In this document: piece after piece, positions 35,751-44,013 of the stretch | Numbering within the stretch: the stretch's first letter is position 1 | How the letters are laid out: every line of letters starts with the position of its first letter | DNA from: Bordetella genomosp. 9 | GTDB lineage: Bacteria > Pseudomonadota > Gammaproteobacteria > Burkholderiales > Burkholderiaceae_B | DNA: 64,000 nt | Assembly: GCF_002261425.1 (NCBI RefSeq) | Contig: NZ_NEVJ01000001.1 | Span: forward strand, 1-64,000 | Direction: 5' to 3' | Program-made: the position numbers and the translations under genes | Notes under the pieces: generated by a model | What the model was told of the DNA's origin: nothing | The model's input: the letters and a program-made list of their open reading frames with translations, nothing else | Database searches by the model: none

Positions 35751-36259
35751 GCTCTCACGGGATTGGGTTTCAGCGTGCCGTCGGCCAGGCGGCGTTTCAA
35801 CAGGTTCAGCAGGCCGCCGGCCCGCACCATGTCCCGCAGGAAATCCGGGATGGGTTCGCAGGCCAACGCGGTGCCGTCGGCGCGGACGACGCGGCAGGCA
35901 TCCAGGTCGATGGTGATCGCTTCGCCTTCCTGGATGGATTCGGCATCGGGGCAGGTCAGCAGCAGCAGGCCCACGTTATAGGCATTGCGGAAATACAGGC
36001 CGCTGAAGCTGGGCGCGATGACGGCGCGCAGGCCCAGCGCGACCAGCGCGGACGCGGCCTGTTCGCGCGAAGAACCGATGCCGAAGTTGGGGCCGGCGAC
36101 GATGGCGTCGCCCGGCCGGACGGCGGCGGCAAAGTCGGGCCGCACCCGCTCCAGGCAGTGGCGGGCGATCTCGTCGATGCCGAACTTCATGTAGGCGCCG
36201 GGCGCGAGCTGGTCGGTGTCGACGTCGGCGCCCAGGCGCCAGGCTCGGTGCGTGGTCAT
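35747..36259 (-). CDS. Aconitase-family small subunit (LeuD-like)
   Basis: This 170-residue swivelling-domain protein has 'GADVDTDQLAPGAYMK' near the N-terminus and 'GPNFGIGSSREQAASALVALGLRAVIAPSFSG', the LeuD/DmdB signature, around 53-85. It pairs with the large subunit encoded just upstream to form a hydro-lyase/isomerase. The gene is flanked on both sides by four-base ATGA overlaps. Catabolic neighbours and a dedicated GntR regulator make leucine biosynthesis unlikely. Confidence 0.85.
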   Translation of the reverse strand: MTTHRAWRLGADVDTDQLAPGAYMKFGIDEIARHCLERVRPDFAAAVRPGDAIVAGPNFGIGSSREQAASALVALGLRAVIAPSFSGLYFRNAYNVGLLLLTCPDAESIQEGEAITIDLDACRVVRADGTALACEPIPDFLRDMVRAGGLLNLLKRRLADGTLKPNPVRA

Positions 36260-37521
36260 TGCAGCATCTCCCTGGGGTCGATGAGGTGGCCGGCCACGGC
36301 GGCCGCGGCGACGGTGTAGGGCGAGGCCAGGTACACCTGCGCGGTGCGCGCGCCCATACGGCCCTGGAAGTTGCGCGCCGTGCTGGCGATGACGTTGGCG
36401 CCTTCGGGAATCGAGCCGCCGTAGCCGGAACAGGCGCCGCACGAATTGGGCAGCAAGGTCGCCCCCGCGTCCACCAGCGCGGCCATCACGCCTTCGCTGT
36501 CGGCCTGGCGCTGGTCGCGCAGGCTGGCCGGGGCCACCATCAGCGACATGCCCGGCGCGATACGCCGGCCGCGCAGCACGCTGGCGGCGGCGCGCAGGTC
36601 TTCCAGCTTGGCGCCCGTACAGGCGCCGATGTAGGCGACCTGCATGGGCGTCGCTTCATACTCGGCGATCGGGCGCGAGTTGGCGGGGCTGTGCGGCGCG
36701 GCGACGTGCGGCGCCAGCGTGCCGGCGTCGAAACGGTAGCGCTCGGCCTGCGCGTCCGCATCGGACTGCCAGCGGGCGACGTCGATGGGCTCGTCGACCC
36801 CCGCCTGCGCCAGATAGGCGGCCGTCGTGTCGTCCGGCGCCACCAGCCCGACCTGCGAGCCGATCTCCGCCGACATGTTGGACAGGGTCATGCGCTCCTG
36901 CATCGACAGCGCCCGCACGGCGTCGCCGCAGAACTCCACCGCTTGGTAGCGGCCGCCGTTCATGCCGAAGCGGCCGATCATGTGCAGCATCATGTCCTTG
37001 GCGGTGACGCCCGGCGCCAGCGCGCCGTCCCATTGCATCATCAGCGTTTGCGGAACCTGGATCCAGATCTCGCCGCTGGCGACCACGCCCAGCATTTCGG
37101 TGCTGCCCACGCCGAACATGTAGGCGCCGAACGCGCCGCCGGTAGGCGAGTGCGAATCCCCGCCCACGCACAGCATGCCCGGCCGGATGTGGCCATGTTC
37201 GGGCACCACCACGTGACAGATGCCGACGGAGTCGTACACGTGCGGCAACGCCTGCTCCGCGGCCCAGTCGCGGGCGATGCGGACGATCTTGCGCGATTCG
37301 TCGTCGGCCTCGGGCACGTAGTGGTCCATGACCAGCACGACCTTGTCGCGGTCCCAGATTCCGGTGCCGAGCGATTCCAGCATGGGCTTGAGGCGGCGCG
37401 GCCCGCTGGAATCGTGGAACATCGCCAGGTCGACGCGGCAGGTCACGATTTCGCCGACCGCGACGGCGGCGCGCCCGCTGGCGGCGGCCAGGAGTTTCTG
37501 GGCCAATGTCTGGGAAGGCAT
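36256..37521 (-). CDS. Aconitase-family large subunit (LeuC-like)
   Basis: This 421-residue protein contains the [4Fe-4S] ligands of the aconitase family, 'YIGACTGAKLEDL' and 'NSCGACSGYGG', and the conserved 'VGGDSHSPTGGAFGAYMFGVGSTEM' (about 118-142). It should dehydrate and rehydrate a 2-hydroxy or 2-alkylmalate-type acid together with the LeuD-like subunit. The short LeuC/DmdA class length fits. It starts 39 bases after the GntR gene. Confidence 0.87.
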   Translation of the reverse strand: MPSQTLAQKLLAAASGRAAVAVGEIVTCRVDLAMFHDSSGPRRLKPMLESLGTGIWDRDKVVLVMDHYVPEADDESRKIVRIARDWAAEQALPHVYDSVGICHVVVPEHGHIRPGMLCVGGDSHSPTGGAFGAYMFGVGSTEMLGVVASGEIWIQVPQTLMMQWDGALAPGVTAKDMMLHMIGRFGMNGGRYQAVEFCGDAVRALSMQERMTLSNMSAEIGSQVGLVAPDDTTAAYLAQAGVDEPIDVARWQSDADAQAERYRFDAGTLAPHVAAPHSPANSRPIAEYEATPMQVAYIGACTGAKLEDLRAAASVLRGRRIAPGMSLMVAPASLRDQRQADSEGVMAALVDAGATLLPNSCGACSGYGGSIPEGANVIASTARNFQGRMGARTAQVYLASPYTVAAAAVAGHLIDPREMLQ

Positions 37522-37560
37522 GCGAGTCTCCGTTATGTCCTTATGTCATGGCGCGCGGTA

Positions 37561-38331
37561 TTACGCACCCGGCCCGGCGGGCAGCCACACCGGCGTGCCG
37601 GCGGTTTCGTGGGCGGCCATGTCCAGGCGATATTCGAAACGATCGGGACGGTAGCGGGCGTCCAGGTATTCCACCGGCCTGCCGGCGGCGTCGCGCACCA
37701 GGCGGCGGATGTTCAGCAGCGCGGAGGCGACCGGCACGCCCAGGGCTTCCGCCTCCGCCGGGTCGGCCAGCACCGCGCTGATGGCCTGCTCCGCGCCCGA
37801 GACGCGGATGCCCAGTTCGCCGAAGATCTGCAGCAGCGGCTTGCTGCCCAGCGCCTTGCGCGAGATGCGGCGGCCGATGGCGTCCGGCACGTAGGTGCGC
37901 AGATAGGAGAAGGGTTCGCCCTGGTGGCTGCGCACGCGCACGGAACGATGGACCAGCGAGCCGGGCGGCACTTCCAGGCGCGCGGCGACGGCCGGCGGCG
38001 CGGCTTCGGTCGCCAGCTCCAGCAGCTTGACCTGGGTGCTCATGCCCATGCGGGCCAGGTGCGCCATCAACGCGTCCACGGTGCCGCCCCGCTGCGGCGC
38101 CGATAGCTGGGACGGCGCCTGGGCGAAGGTGCCGCGCCCCTGGCGCCGCGCGATCAGGCCATCGCTGGCGAGCGCGTCCAGCGCGCGCCGCACCGTCAGG
38201 CGCGACACGCCGTATTCCTGCGCCAGCGCGTTTTCGCCGGGCAAGGGCTGGTCGGCCTGGTATACGCCGTCCAGCAGGCGCTGGCGCAGCAGCAGGTAGA
38301 CCTTGTGATAGAGCGGCAGCGGGCTGTTCAT
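37561..38331 (-). CDS. GntR-family regulator, HutC/UTRA subgroup
   Basis: This 256-residue regulator has an N-terminal winged helix ('LAQEYGVSRLTVRRALDALASDGLI', about 36-60, with 'RRQGRGTF' wing) and a UTRA ligand domain from about 90. It lies inside the operon between the Bug and LeuC-like genes, so it should be autoregulated. The inverted repeat GGTTGTATT-N6-AATACAACC upstream of the first gene is the obvious operator candidate. Its inducer is probably the alkylmalate-type substrate. Confidence 0.9.
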   Translation of the reverse strand: MNSPLPLYHKVYLLLRQRLLDGVYQADQPLPGENALAQEYGVSRLTVRRALDALASDGLIARRQGRGTFAQAPSQLSAPQRGGTVDALMAHLARMGMSTQVKLLELATEAAPPAVAARLEVPPGSLVHRSVRVRSHQGEPFSYLRTYVPDAIGRRISRKALGSKPLLQIFGELGIRVSGAEQAISAVLADPAEAEALGVPVASALLNIRRLVRDAAGRPVEYLDARYRPDRFEYRLDMAAHETAGTPVWLPAGPGA

Positions 38332-38374
38332 GTGTCCTTCGTGGTGCGGGCATGCGCGGCGCCCCGGACGCGCC

Positions 38375-39343
38375 TTATTCCACCGTGGCGCCCGTGAACT
38401 TCACGACTTCCGCATAGCGGTCGATGTCTTCGTTGACGAATTTAACGAGTTCTTCTGGCGTGCTGCTGACGGCCGTGGCCGATTCCCGTTCCAGCAGGCG
38501 GCGGAAATCCGGCGCCGCGACGGCCTTGCGCGCGGCGTCGTTCAGCCTGGCCAGGGTGTCGGCTGGCAGTCTGGCCGGTCCGAACAGCGCGAACCAGGCG
38601 TTGGACTCGAAGCCCTTGATGGTGTCGCCGATGGGCGGCACGCCGGGCAGCGATTCCAGCGGCTTGGCGCTGCTGACGCCCAGCGCCTTCAAGGATCCGC
38701 TCCTGACGTGCGGGATGACGTTCAGGGTGCTGCCGAACATCATGTCCACCTGCCCGCCCAGCAGGTCGGTCACGGCCGGGGTCGTGCCCTTGTAGGGAAC
38801 ATTGATGATGTCCAGGCCCGCCATCATCTTCATGCGCTCGCCGGCCATGTGCAGCGACGAACCGATGCCGCCCAGGGCCATCGTGTACTTGCCGGGATGG
38901 GCCTTGGCCAGCGTGATCAGTTCGGCCATGTTGCTGGCGGGAAAGTCCTTGCGCGCCACCAGTACGCTGGGGACGCTGGCCAGCATGCTGATGGGCGTGA
39001 AGTCCTTGCGCGGGTCGAAGGGCAGGTTCTTGTACAGGCTGGCGTTGATGGAGAAGCTGTTGAAACTCACCAGCAGCGTATTGCCGTCGGCCGCGCTCTT
39101 GGCGACGTAGTCCGCGGCGATATTGCCGCCGGCGCCAGGACGGTTTTCGACGATCACGGTGCGGCCCAGTTCCTTGCCCATGGTCGTGCCGATGCTGCGC
39201 GCGACGGTGTCGGTGGTGCCTCCCGGCGGCGCGCCGACCACCAGCTTGATGGGCGGCGTCTGCTGGGCGTGGGCGGGGATGGCGGCGCTGGCGGCGGCCA
39301 GGGCCGCGAGGGAAATGGCGAAGGCGCGGCGAGAGGCTCGCAT
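38375..39343 (-). CDS. Bug-family periplasmic solute receptor
   Basis: This 322-residue receptor has a signal peptide ending at 'AIPAHAQQ' (about residue 27), a Bug N-terminal motif 'VGAPPGGTTDTVARSI' and 'VENRPGAGGNIAADYVAKSAADGNT'. It heads the operon with GntR, LeuC/LeuD-like and lyase genes, so it probably captures their substrate, a branched di- or tricarboxylate. No membrane components are nearby. Confidence 0.93.
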   Translation of the reverse strand: MRASRRAFAISLAALAAASAAIPAHAQQTPPIKLVVGAPPGGTTDTVARSIGTTMGKELGRTVIVENRPGAGGNIAADYVAKSAADGNTLLVSFNSFSINASLYKNLPFDPRKDFTPISMLASVPSVLVARKDFPASNMAELITLAKAHPGKYTMALGGIGSSLHMAGERMKMMAGLDIINVPYKGTTPAVTDLLGGQVDMMFGSTLNVIPHVRSGSLKALGVSSAKPLESLPGVPPIGDTIKGFESNAWFALFGPARLPADTLARLNDAARKAVAAPDFRRLLERESATAVSSTPEELVKFVNEDIDRYAEVVKFTGATVE

Positions 39344-39370
39344 ATCTTGTCTCCGGTATCGTTGATGTAT

Positions 39371-39394
39371 GGTTGTATTGATAAGAATACAACC
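39371..39394. promoter_or_regulatory. Operator for the HutC-type GntR regulator
   Basis: GGTTGTATT and AATACAACC form a perfect nine-base inverted repeat with a six-base spacer, 28 bases upstream of the Bug start. HutC-type regulators typically bind dyads with GT and AC ends in an AT-rich core. This is the only strong dyad upstream of the operon. Confidence 0.65.
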
Positions 39395-39468
39395 TGTGGC
39401 GCGGGCGTAGCAACCCGCGTAGACGGTCCGGGCGGGTCCGGTTCAAGCGATCCGATTCATCCGGGTCC

Positions 39469-39540
39469 GGTTCAGGCCACGGCGGCCGGACCGGTTCAGG
39501 CCATGGCAACCAGGGTGGTTCAGGCCGTTGCGGCCAGGCC
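39469..39540. repeat. Three 24-bp imperfect tandem repeats at the end of an araC-type gene
   Basis: Units begin GGTTCAGGCC at 39469, 39493 and 39517. A degenerate relative lies near 39440. The last unit overlaps the final codons of the AraC gene on the minus strand. There is no known role. The array lies between the AraC stop and the promoter region of the Bug operon. Confidence 0.7.
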
Positions 39541-40509
39541 GGCGAGCGGCGCGGCGGACGTCCGGCGCCGCGCTTCCCGCTGCAGGTCGCGCGGCGGCCG
39601 GCCCAGGGTGCGCAGGAAGGCGCGCCGCATGCGTTCCTCGTCGCCGAATCCGGTCAGCGTCGCCACGCGCGCGATCGAGCTTTCGCCTTCCTCGATCAAG
39701 GCGCGCGCCGCTTCCAGCCGCAGCTTCTCCACCGCCTTGGCGGGCGACAGCCCGGTCTGCGCCTGGAACGCCCGGCTGAAATGCCGCGGGCTCCAGTGCA
39801 CCTGGTCCGCCAGCTGTTCGACGCTGAGCGGTTCGCGCAGGTTCTCGCGCGCATAGTCGAGCGCGGCGCGTATGCGGTCGGAATCCGGCTCCAGCTCGGC
39901 CAGCGTGGAAAACTGCGACTGGCCGCCGCTGCGGCGGTAGTGGATGACCATCTTGCGCGCCACGGCGCGCGCCGCGTCCGGGCCCAGGTCGTCCGACAGC
40001 AGCGCCAGGGCCAGGTCGATGCACGCCGTCATGCCGGCCGAGGTCCACAGCACGCCGTCGCTGACGAAGATCTTGTCTTCGTCCATGCGGATCGCGGGAT
40101 AGCGGCGTTGCAGCTCGTGGGCCAGGGCCCAGTGCGTCGTGGCCGGGCGGCCATCGAGCAGGCCGGCTTCGGCCAGCAGGAAGGCGCCCGTGCAGATGCT
40201 GGCGACGCGCCGTGTGCGGCGCGCGACGCGGCGCAGGCTGGCGATCAGCGCCGGCGTGCTGGCGGGAATTTCCACCGCGCCGCCTACCATCAGCGTGTCG
40301 TAGTGCCTGCGGCCGATGGGCCGGGTCTGGATGGCGACCCCGGACGATGACGGCACCAGCCCGCCGTCCTGCGAAACCACGTCCATGGCGTAATGCGCGT
40401 CCTTGCCGCGGTCGGTCAGGTGCAGGTTGGCCAGTTCGAAGACGGTCAGCGCGGACAGGTCCAGGATCTGGAAGCCGGGAAATACCACAAGGGCGATGCG
40501 CGTGGCCAT
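39520..40509 (-). CDS. GlxA-family regulator (DJ-1/PfpI domain plus AraC HTH)
   Basis: This 329-residue protein has an N-terminal class-I-amidotransferase-like DJ-1/PfpI domain ('VVFPGFQILDLSALTVFELAN', 'ASICTGAFLLAEAGLLDGRPATTHW' with the elbow Cys near 106) and a C-terminal AraC helix-turn-helix domain (about 225-320, 'LSVEQLADQVHWSPRHFSRAFQAQTG'). The first domain probably binds a small effector rather than catalysing. It diverges from the SDR gene at 40676 with a 166-base gap and may control it. Confidence 0.9.
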   Translation of the reverse strand: MATRIALVVFPGFQILDLSALTVFELANLHLTDRGKDAHYAMDVVSQDGGLVPSSSGVAIQTRPIGRRHYDTLMVGGAVEIPASTPALIASLRRVARRTRRVASICTGAFLLAEAGLLDGRPATTHWALAHELQRRYPAIRMDEDKIFVSDGVLWTSAGMTACIDLALALLSDDLGPDAARAVARKMVIHYRRSGGQSQFSTLAELEPDSDRIRAALDYARENLREPLSVEQLADQVHWSPRHFSRAFQAQTGLSPAKAVEKLRLEAARALIEEGESSIARVATLTGFGDEERMRRAFLRTLGRPPRDLQREARRRTSAAPLAGLAATA

Positions 40510-40675
40510 GATGTCTCGCGGGGTTGGTCGGGGCGTTGGTCGATACGGCATTGTAGGCCGCCAAGGCTCCGGCGGCGTATTTTCCGTCATGGCAGGAAAA
40601 GTGGGTTTTGCGTCATTTGAGACCCGGGCTCCGGCCCGCAGAATGGCGGCATCGAAAACCTTTCCGGATCACATC

Positions 40676-41494
40676 ATGAATGCCACCACCAGCCACACCG
40701 CTTCCCGCCAGCGCACCGCACTCGTCACCGGCGCGTCGTCCGGCATCGGCGCCATCTATGCCGACCGCCTGGCGCGGCGCGGCTACGACCTCATCCTGGC
40801 CGCGCGCGGCGAACAACGCCTGCGGGAACTTGCCGATCGGCTGCAGGCAGCCCATGGCCGCAAGGCCGCCGTGCTGGTGGCCGACCTGGGCCAGCGCGAC
40901 GGCCAGCGCCGCGTCGAAGCGCTGCTGCGCGATGACGCCAGCATCGACGTCCTGGTGAACAACGCCGGCTTCGGCCTGGTCGCGCCTTTCCTGCAGGCCG
41001 ACCTCGATCGCATGGAAGCGATGATCGACCTGAACGTCACGGCGCTGACGCGCCTGGCTCACGCCGCCGCCGCGGCTTTCCTGGCGCGCGGCAAGGGCGA
41101 CGTCATCAATATTTCTTCCATCGCGGCCATCAATACCGATGTGTTGAACGGCGTCTACAGCGGCACCAAGGCCTATGTCCTGGCGCTGTCGCAGGCGATG
41201 CAATATGAACTCCGCGACAAGGGCGTGCGGGTGCAGGCGGTGCTGCCTGGCCCCACGGCCACCGAGTTCTGGGGCGTCGCCGGCATGGACCACGCCAAGC
41301 TGCCCGAGGGTTGGGTGATGAGCGCCGAGGACATGGTGGACGCGTCGCTGGCCGGCCTGGACCAGGGCGAAGCCGTGACCATCCCGTCGCTGCAGGACGG
41401 CGAGGACTGGCTGCGCTACGACGCCCAGCGCCAGGAACTGGCGCAGCGGCTGGCGGTGGGCAAGCCGGGCCCGCGCTACGGCGTGGGACGCTGA
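40676..41494 (+). CDS. Short-chain dehydrogenase/reductase
   Basis: This 272-residue classical SDR has the NAD(P) loop TGASSGIG (about 18-25), NNAG at 'VLVNNAGFG', the catalytic Ser in 'VINISSIAA' and Tyr/Lys in 'YSGTKAYV'. Arg residues after the first strand favour NADP. The carbonyl or alcohol substrate is unknown. It diverges from a GlxA-type regulator, a common arrangement for a regulated detoxification gene. Confidence 0.9.
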   Translation: MNATTSHTASRQRTALVTGASSGIGAIYADRLARRGYDLILAARGEQRLRELADRLQAAHGRKAAVLVADLGQRDGQRRVEALLRDDASIDVLVNNAGFGLVAPFLQADLDRMEAMIDLNVTALTRLAHAAAAAFLARGKGDVINISSIAAINTDVLNGVYSGTKAYVLALSQAMQYELRDKGVRVQAVLPGPTATEFWGVAGMDHAKLPEGWVMSAEDMVDASLAGLDQGEAVTIPSLQDGEDWLRYDAQRQELAQRLAVGKPGPRYGVGR

Positions 41495-41623
41495 GTCCGC
41501 GGGGAGTCTTGCAGGGTTTGGCAGGAATTGAAGGTTTGTTGTCCCACGCACGCGCCGCCGCCTCGATAGCCTAGTTCGTCACGGGCGCCACGTCGGCGCC
41601 CGGGTGCATGGAACAAGACGACG

Positions 41624-42862
41624 ATGTTCACGACGGCTGCCGCGGGCGGACGCAACGCCCGCGTCCTGGCGCTCTGCCAGGGCCTGTATACCTGCGCGAT
41701 ATCCATAGACCTGACGCTGACCGGCCTGACCGGCTACCAACTGGCGCCGGACAAGTCGCTGGCGACGCTGCCATTCGCCCTGATCACGGTGGCCGGCGCG
41801 GTGACCACCTGGTTCGCGTCCTTCCTGCTGCAACGCTGGGGACGGCGCGCGGGCTTCGTGCTGGGGGCCATGACCTGCGGCGCGGGCGGCCTGGTGTCGG
41901 TGTGGGCCGTCTTCCACGCCAATTTCTGGCTGTTCTGCGCCGGCACCGCCGCGGTCGGCGTCTTCCAGGCGTTCGCCCAGTACTACCGCCTGGCGGCCGC
42001 CGACGCCGTGCCGAATGCCGACAAGAGCCGCGCCATTTCGCTGGTGCTGGCGGGCGGCGTGGTGGCGGCGATACTGGGGCCGGCGCTGGCGAACTGGGCC
42101 AAGGATCTATTCCCGGCCGTCCTGTTCGCGGGGGCCTATCTGATGGTGGCCCTGCTGGGCTTTATCTCGGCGGCGATCCTGTGGACAGGTTACCGCGACG
42201 GTCCGGACCCCCATGCCGCCTCTGCTCCCGCGTCCGCTACGGCGGGCGGGCTCGCGTCCCCGGGAACCGCCAGCCCGGCGCAGCGGCCCTTGGCGCGGAT
42301 CGCGCGCCAGCCGGTGTTCGTGGCCGCCATCGCCAACAATGTCGTCGGCTCGGTATCGATGATGGCGGTGATGACGGCCGCGCCGCTGGCCGCCGTGGCG
42401 TGCTCCCATACGATGGACCAGGGCGCCGGCATCATCCAATGGCACCTGGTGGGGATGTACGCGCCCTCGTTCTTCGCGGGCGCGCTGATCGCCCGCTTCG
42501 GGCTGCCGGCGGTACTCTACGCGGGCATGGCGCTGAACGTGATCAGCGCGCTGGCGGCCATGGCGTCGACCAGCCTGGACGCGTTCTACGTCTCGCTGTT
42601 CGCGCTGGGCGTGGGCTGGAATTTCATGTTCGTGGGCGGCACCACCTTGCTGGCGCGCAGCTACCGTCCGGCCGAACGCGCGGCGACGCAGGGCTGCGCC
42701 GAGCTGCTGCGCTACGTCGCGACCGCGCTCGCCACGCTGGCGGCGGGCCCGGTGCTGGAACGCTTCGGCTGGTTCACGCTGAACGCGGCTATGCTGCCGG
42801 TGGTAGCGCTGGCGGCCGCCATGACCCTATGGTGGCACCTGAAAACACCGAGGATGGAATGA
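41624..42862 (+). CDS. MFS transporter
   Basis: This 412-residue, 12-helix major facilitator has a charged central loop at about 190-220 rich in Ala, Pro and Ser. Motif A is reduced to 'LLQRWGRRAGFVLG' in the 2-3 loop. It looks like a drug-efflux or metabolite MFS of the UMF/YfcJ-like type, but the substrate is unknown. Its stop overlaps the start of the following AraC-type regulator (ATGA), so the two form one transcription and translation unit. Confidence 0.85.
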   Translation: MFTTAAAGGRNARVLALCQGLYTCAISIDLTLTGLTGYQLAPDKSLATLPFALITVAGAVTTWFASFLLQRWGRRAGFVLGAMTCGAGGLVSVWAVFHANFWLFCAGTAAVGVFQAFAQYYRLAAADAVPNADKSRAISLVLAGGVVAAILGPALANWAKDLFPAVLFAGAYLMVALLGFISAAILWTGYRDGPDPHAASAPASATAGGLASPGTASPAQRPLARIARQPVFVAAIANNVVGSVSMMAVMTAAPLAAVACSHTMDQGAGIIQWHLVGMYAPSFFAGALIARFGLPAVLYAGMALNVISALAAMASTSLDAFYVSLFALGVGWNFMFVGGTTLLARSYRPAERAATQGCAELLRYVATALATLAAGPVLERFGWFTLNAAMLPVVALAAAMTLWWHLKTPRME

Positions 42863-43899
42863 CGCGCGCAAGCCTGGACGTACCCGAGGACGCATTACCC
42901 GCGCAGCGGAGACTCGTCGTGATGCTGAGCTATCGCGGCGCCAACCTGCTGGACATCAGCGGGCCCGTGCAGGCCTTCGAAACGGCGAACCGGCAGGCCG
43001 TGGCGTCGGGCGAACAGCGGTCGCCGCCGTACGAGATCGTCGTCGCCTCGGAAAACGGCGGTCCCGTGCTGACCGGCGCGGGGGTGGCGGTCGCCACCGA
43101 AGCGCTGGATGCGCTGGCGGGCCGGGCCATCGATACCCTGATCGCGCCGGGCGGCAGTCCCGATGGCCAGGCGGTCGCCGAGCCGGCGCTGGCGCGCTGG
43201 ATCGCGCGGCAGGCCAGCCAGGCGCGGCGGTTGTGCTCCGTGTGCACGGGTACCTTCCTGCTGGCGGAAGCCGGTCTGCTGCAGGGGCTGCGCGTGACGA
43301 CGCACTGGCGCTGGGCCGGCCGCCTGCAGGCCATGTATCCCGGTTTGCGCGTCGATGCGGATCCCATCTTCATCCAGCAGGACAACATCTGGACCTCGGC
43401 CGGCGTCACCGCGGGCATCGACCTGGCGCTGGCCTTGGTCGAGGCCGACCTGGGCCATCGCATCGCGCTGGGGACGGCGCGCGACCTGGTCATGTTCATC
43501 AAGCGGCCGGGCGGGCAGTCGCAATTCAGCGTGCCTTTGCTCGCGCAGCACGAATCCGGGCAGCCGCAGTTCGCCGAACTGCATGCCTGGATGGCCGCGC
43601 ACCTGCACGAAGACCTGCGCGTGGAGCGGCTGGCCGAACAGGCCGGCATGGCGCCGCGCACCTTCGCCCGCGCCTACGTGGCGGCGGTCGGCCGGACGCC
43701 GGCGAAGACGGTGGAAGGTATGCGTTTCGAAGCGGCCTGCCGGGCCTTGGAAGCCAGCGTCGCGCCGCTCAAGCGCATCGCCGTCGATACGGGGCACGGC
43801 AGCGAGCAGAACCTGCGCCGCCTGTTCCTGCGCCGGCTGCGCGTCACGCCGCAGCAGTATCGGGCGCGCTTCGCGCCGAATCATCCGCTGCACGCATGA
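42859..43899 (+). CDS. GlxA-family regulator (DJ-1/PfpI domain plus AraC HTH), second copy
   Basis: This 346-residue protein has the same two-domain layout as the protein at 39520: a DJ-1/PfpI-like part with 'LLDISGPVQAFETANR' and the elbow 'CSVCTGTFLLAEAGLLQG', then an AraC DNA-binding domain ('LRVERLAEQAGMAPRTFARAYVAAVG'). The two are clearly related but far from identical. It is co-translated with the MFS gene and probably regulates it. Confidence 0.9.
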   Translation: MTRASLDVPEDALPAQRRLVVMLSYRGANLLDISGPVQAFETANRQAVASGEQRSPPYEIVVASENGGPVLTGAGVAVATEALDALAGRAIDTLIAPGGSPDGQAVAEPALARWIARQASQARRLCSVCTGTFLLAEAGLLQGLRVTTHWRWAGRLQAMYPGLRVDADPIFIQQDNIWTSAGVTAGIDLALALVEADLGHRIALGTARDLVMFIKRPGGQSQFSVPLLAQHESGQPQFAELHAWMAAHLHEDLRVERLAEQAGMAPRTFARAYVAAVGRTPAKTVEGMRFEAACRALEASVAPLKRIAVDTGHGSEQNLRRLFLRRLRVTPQQYRARFAPNHPLHA

Positions 43900-44013
43900 G
43901 CGCCGCGCGGCGCATAACGGTATGCCTTTCAGCTATGTAGCCGCGTGATAAATTTCACGGCCGTCCGCGCGCCACCACGTTCCAGTCCATAGGCGCCGGC
44001 TTGGAGACAACGC

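Noticed and set aside
36256..36259. Calling the LeuC/LeuD-like genes leuC and leuD
   Set aside because: The operon context (Bug receptor, GntR, PEP-mutase-fold lyase) points to catabolism of another alkylmalate, so no leucine-biosynthesis symbol was given.
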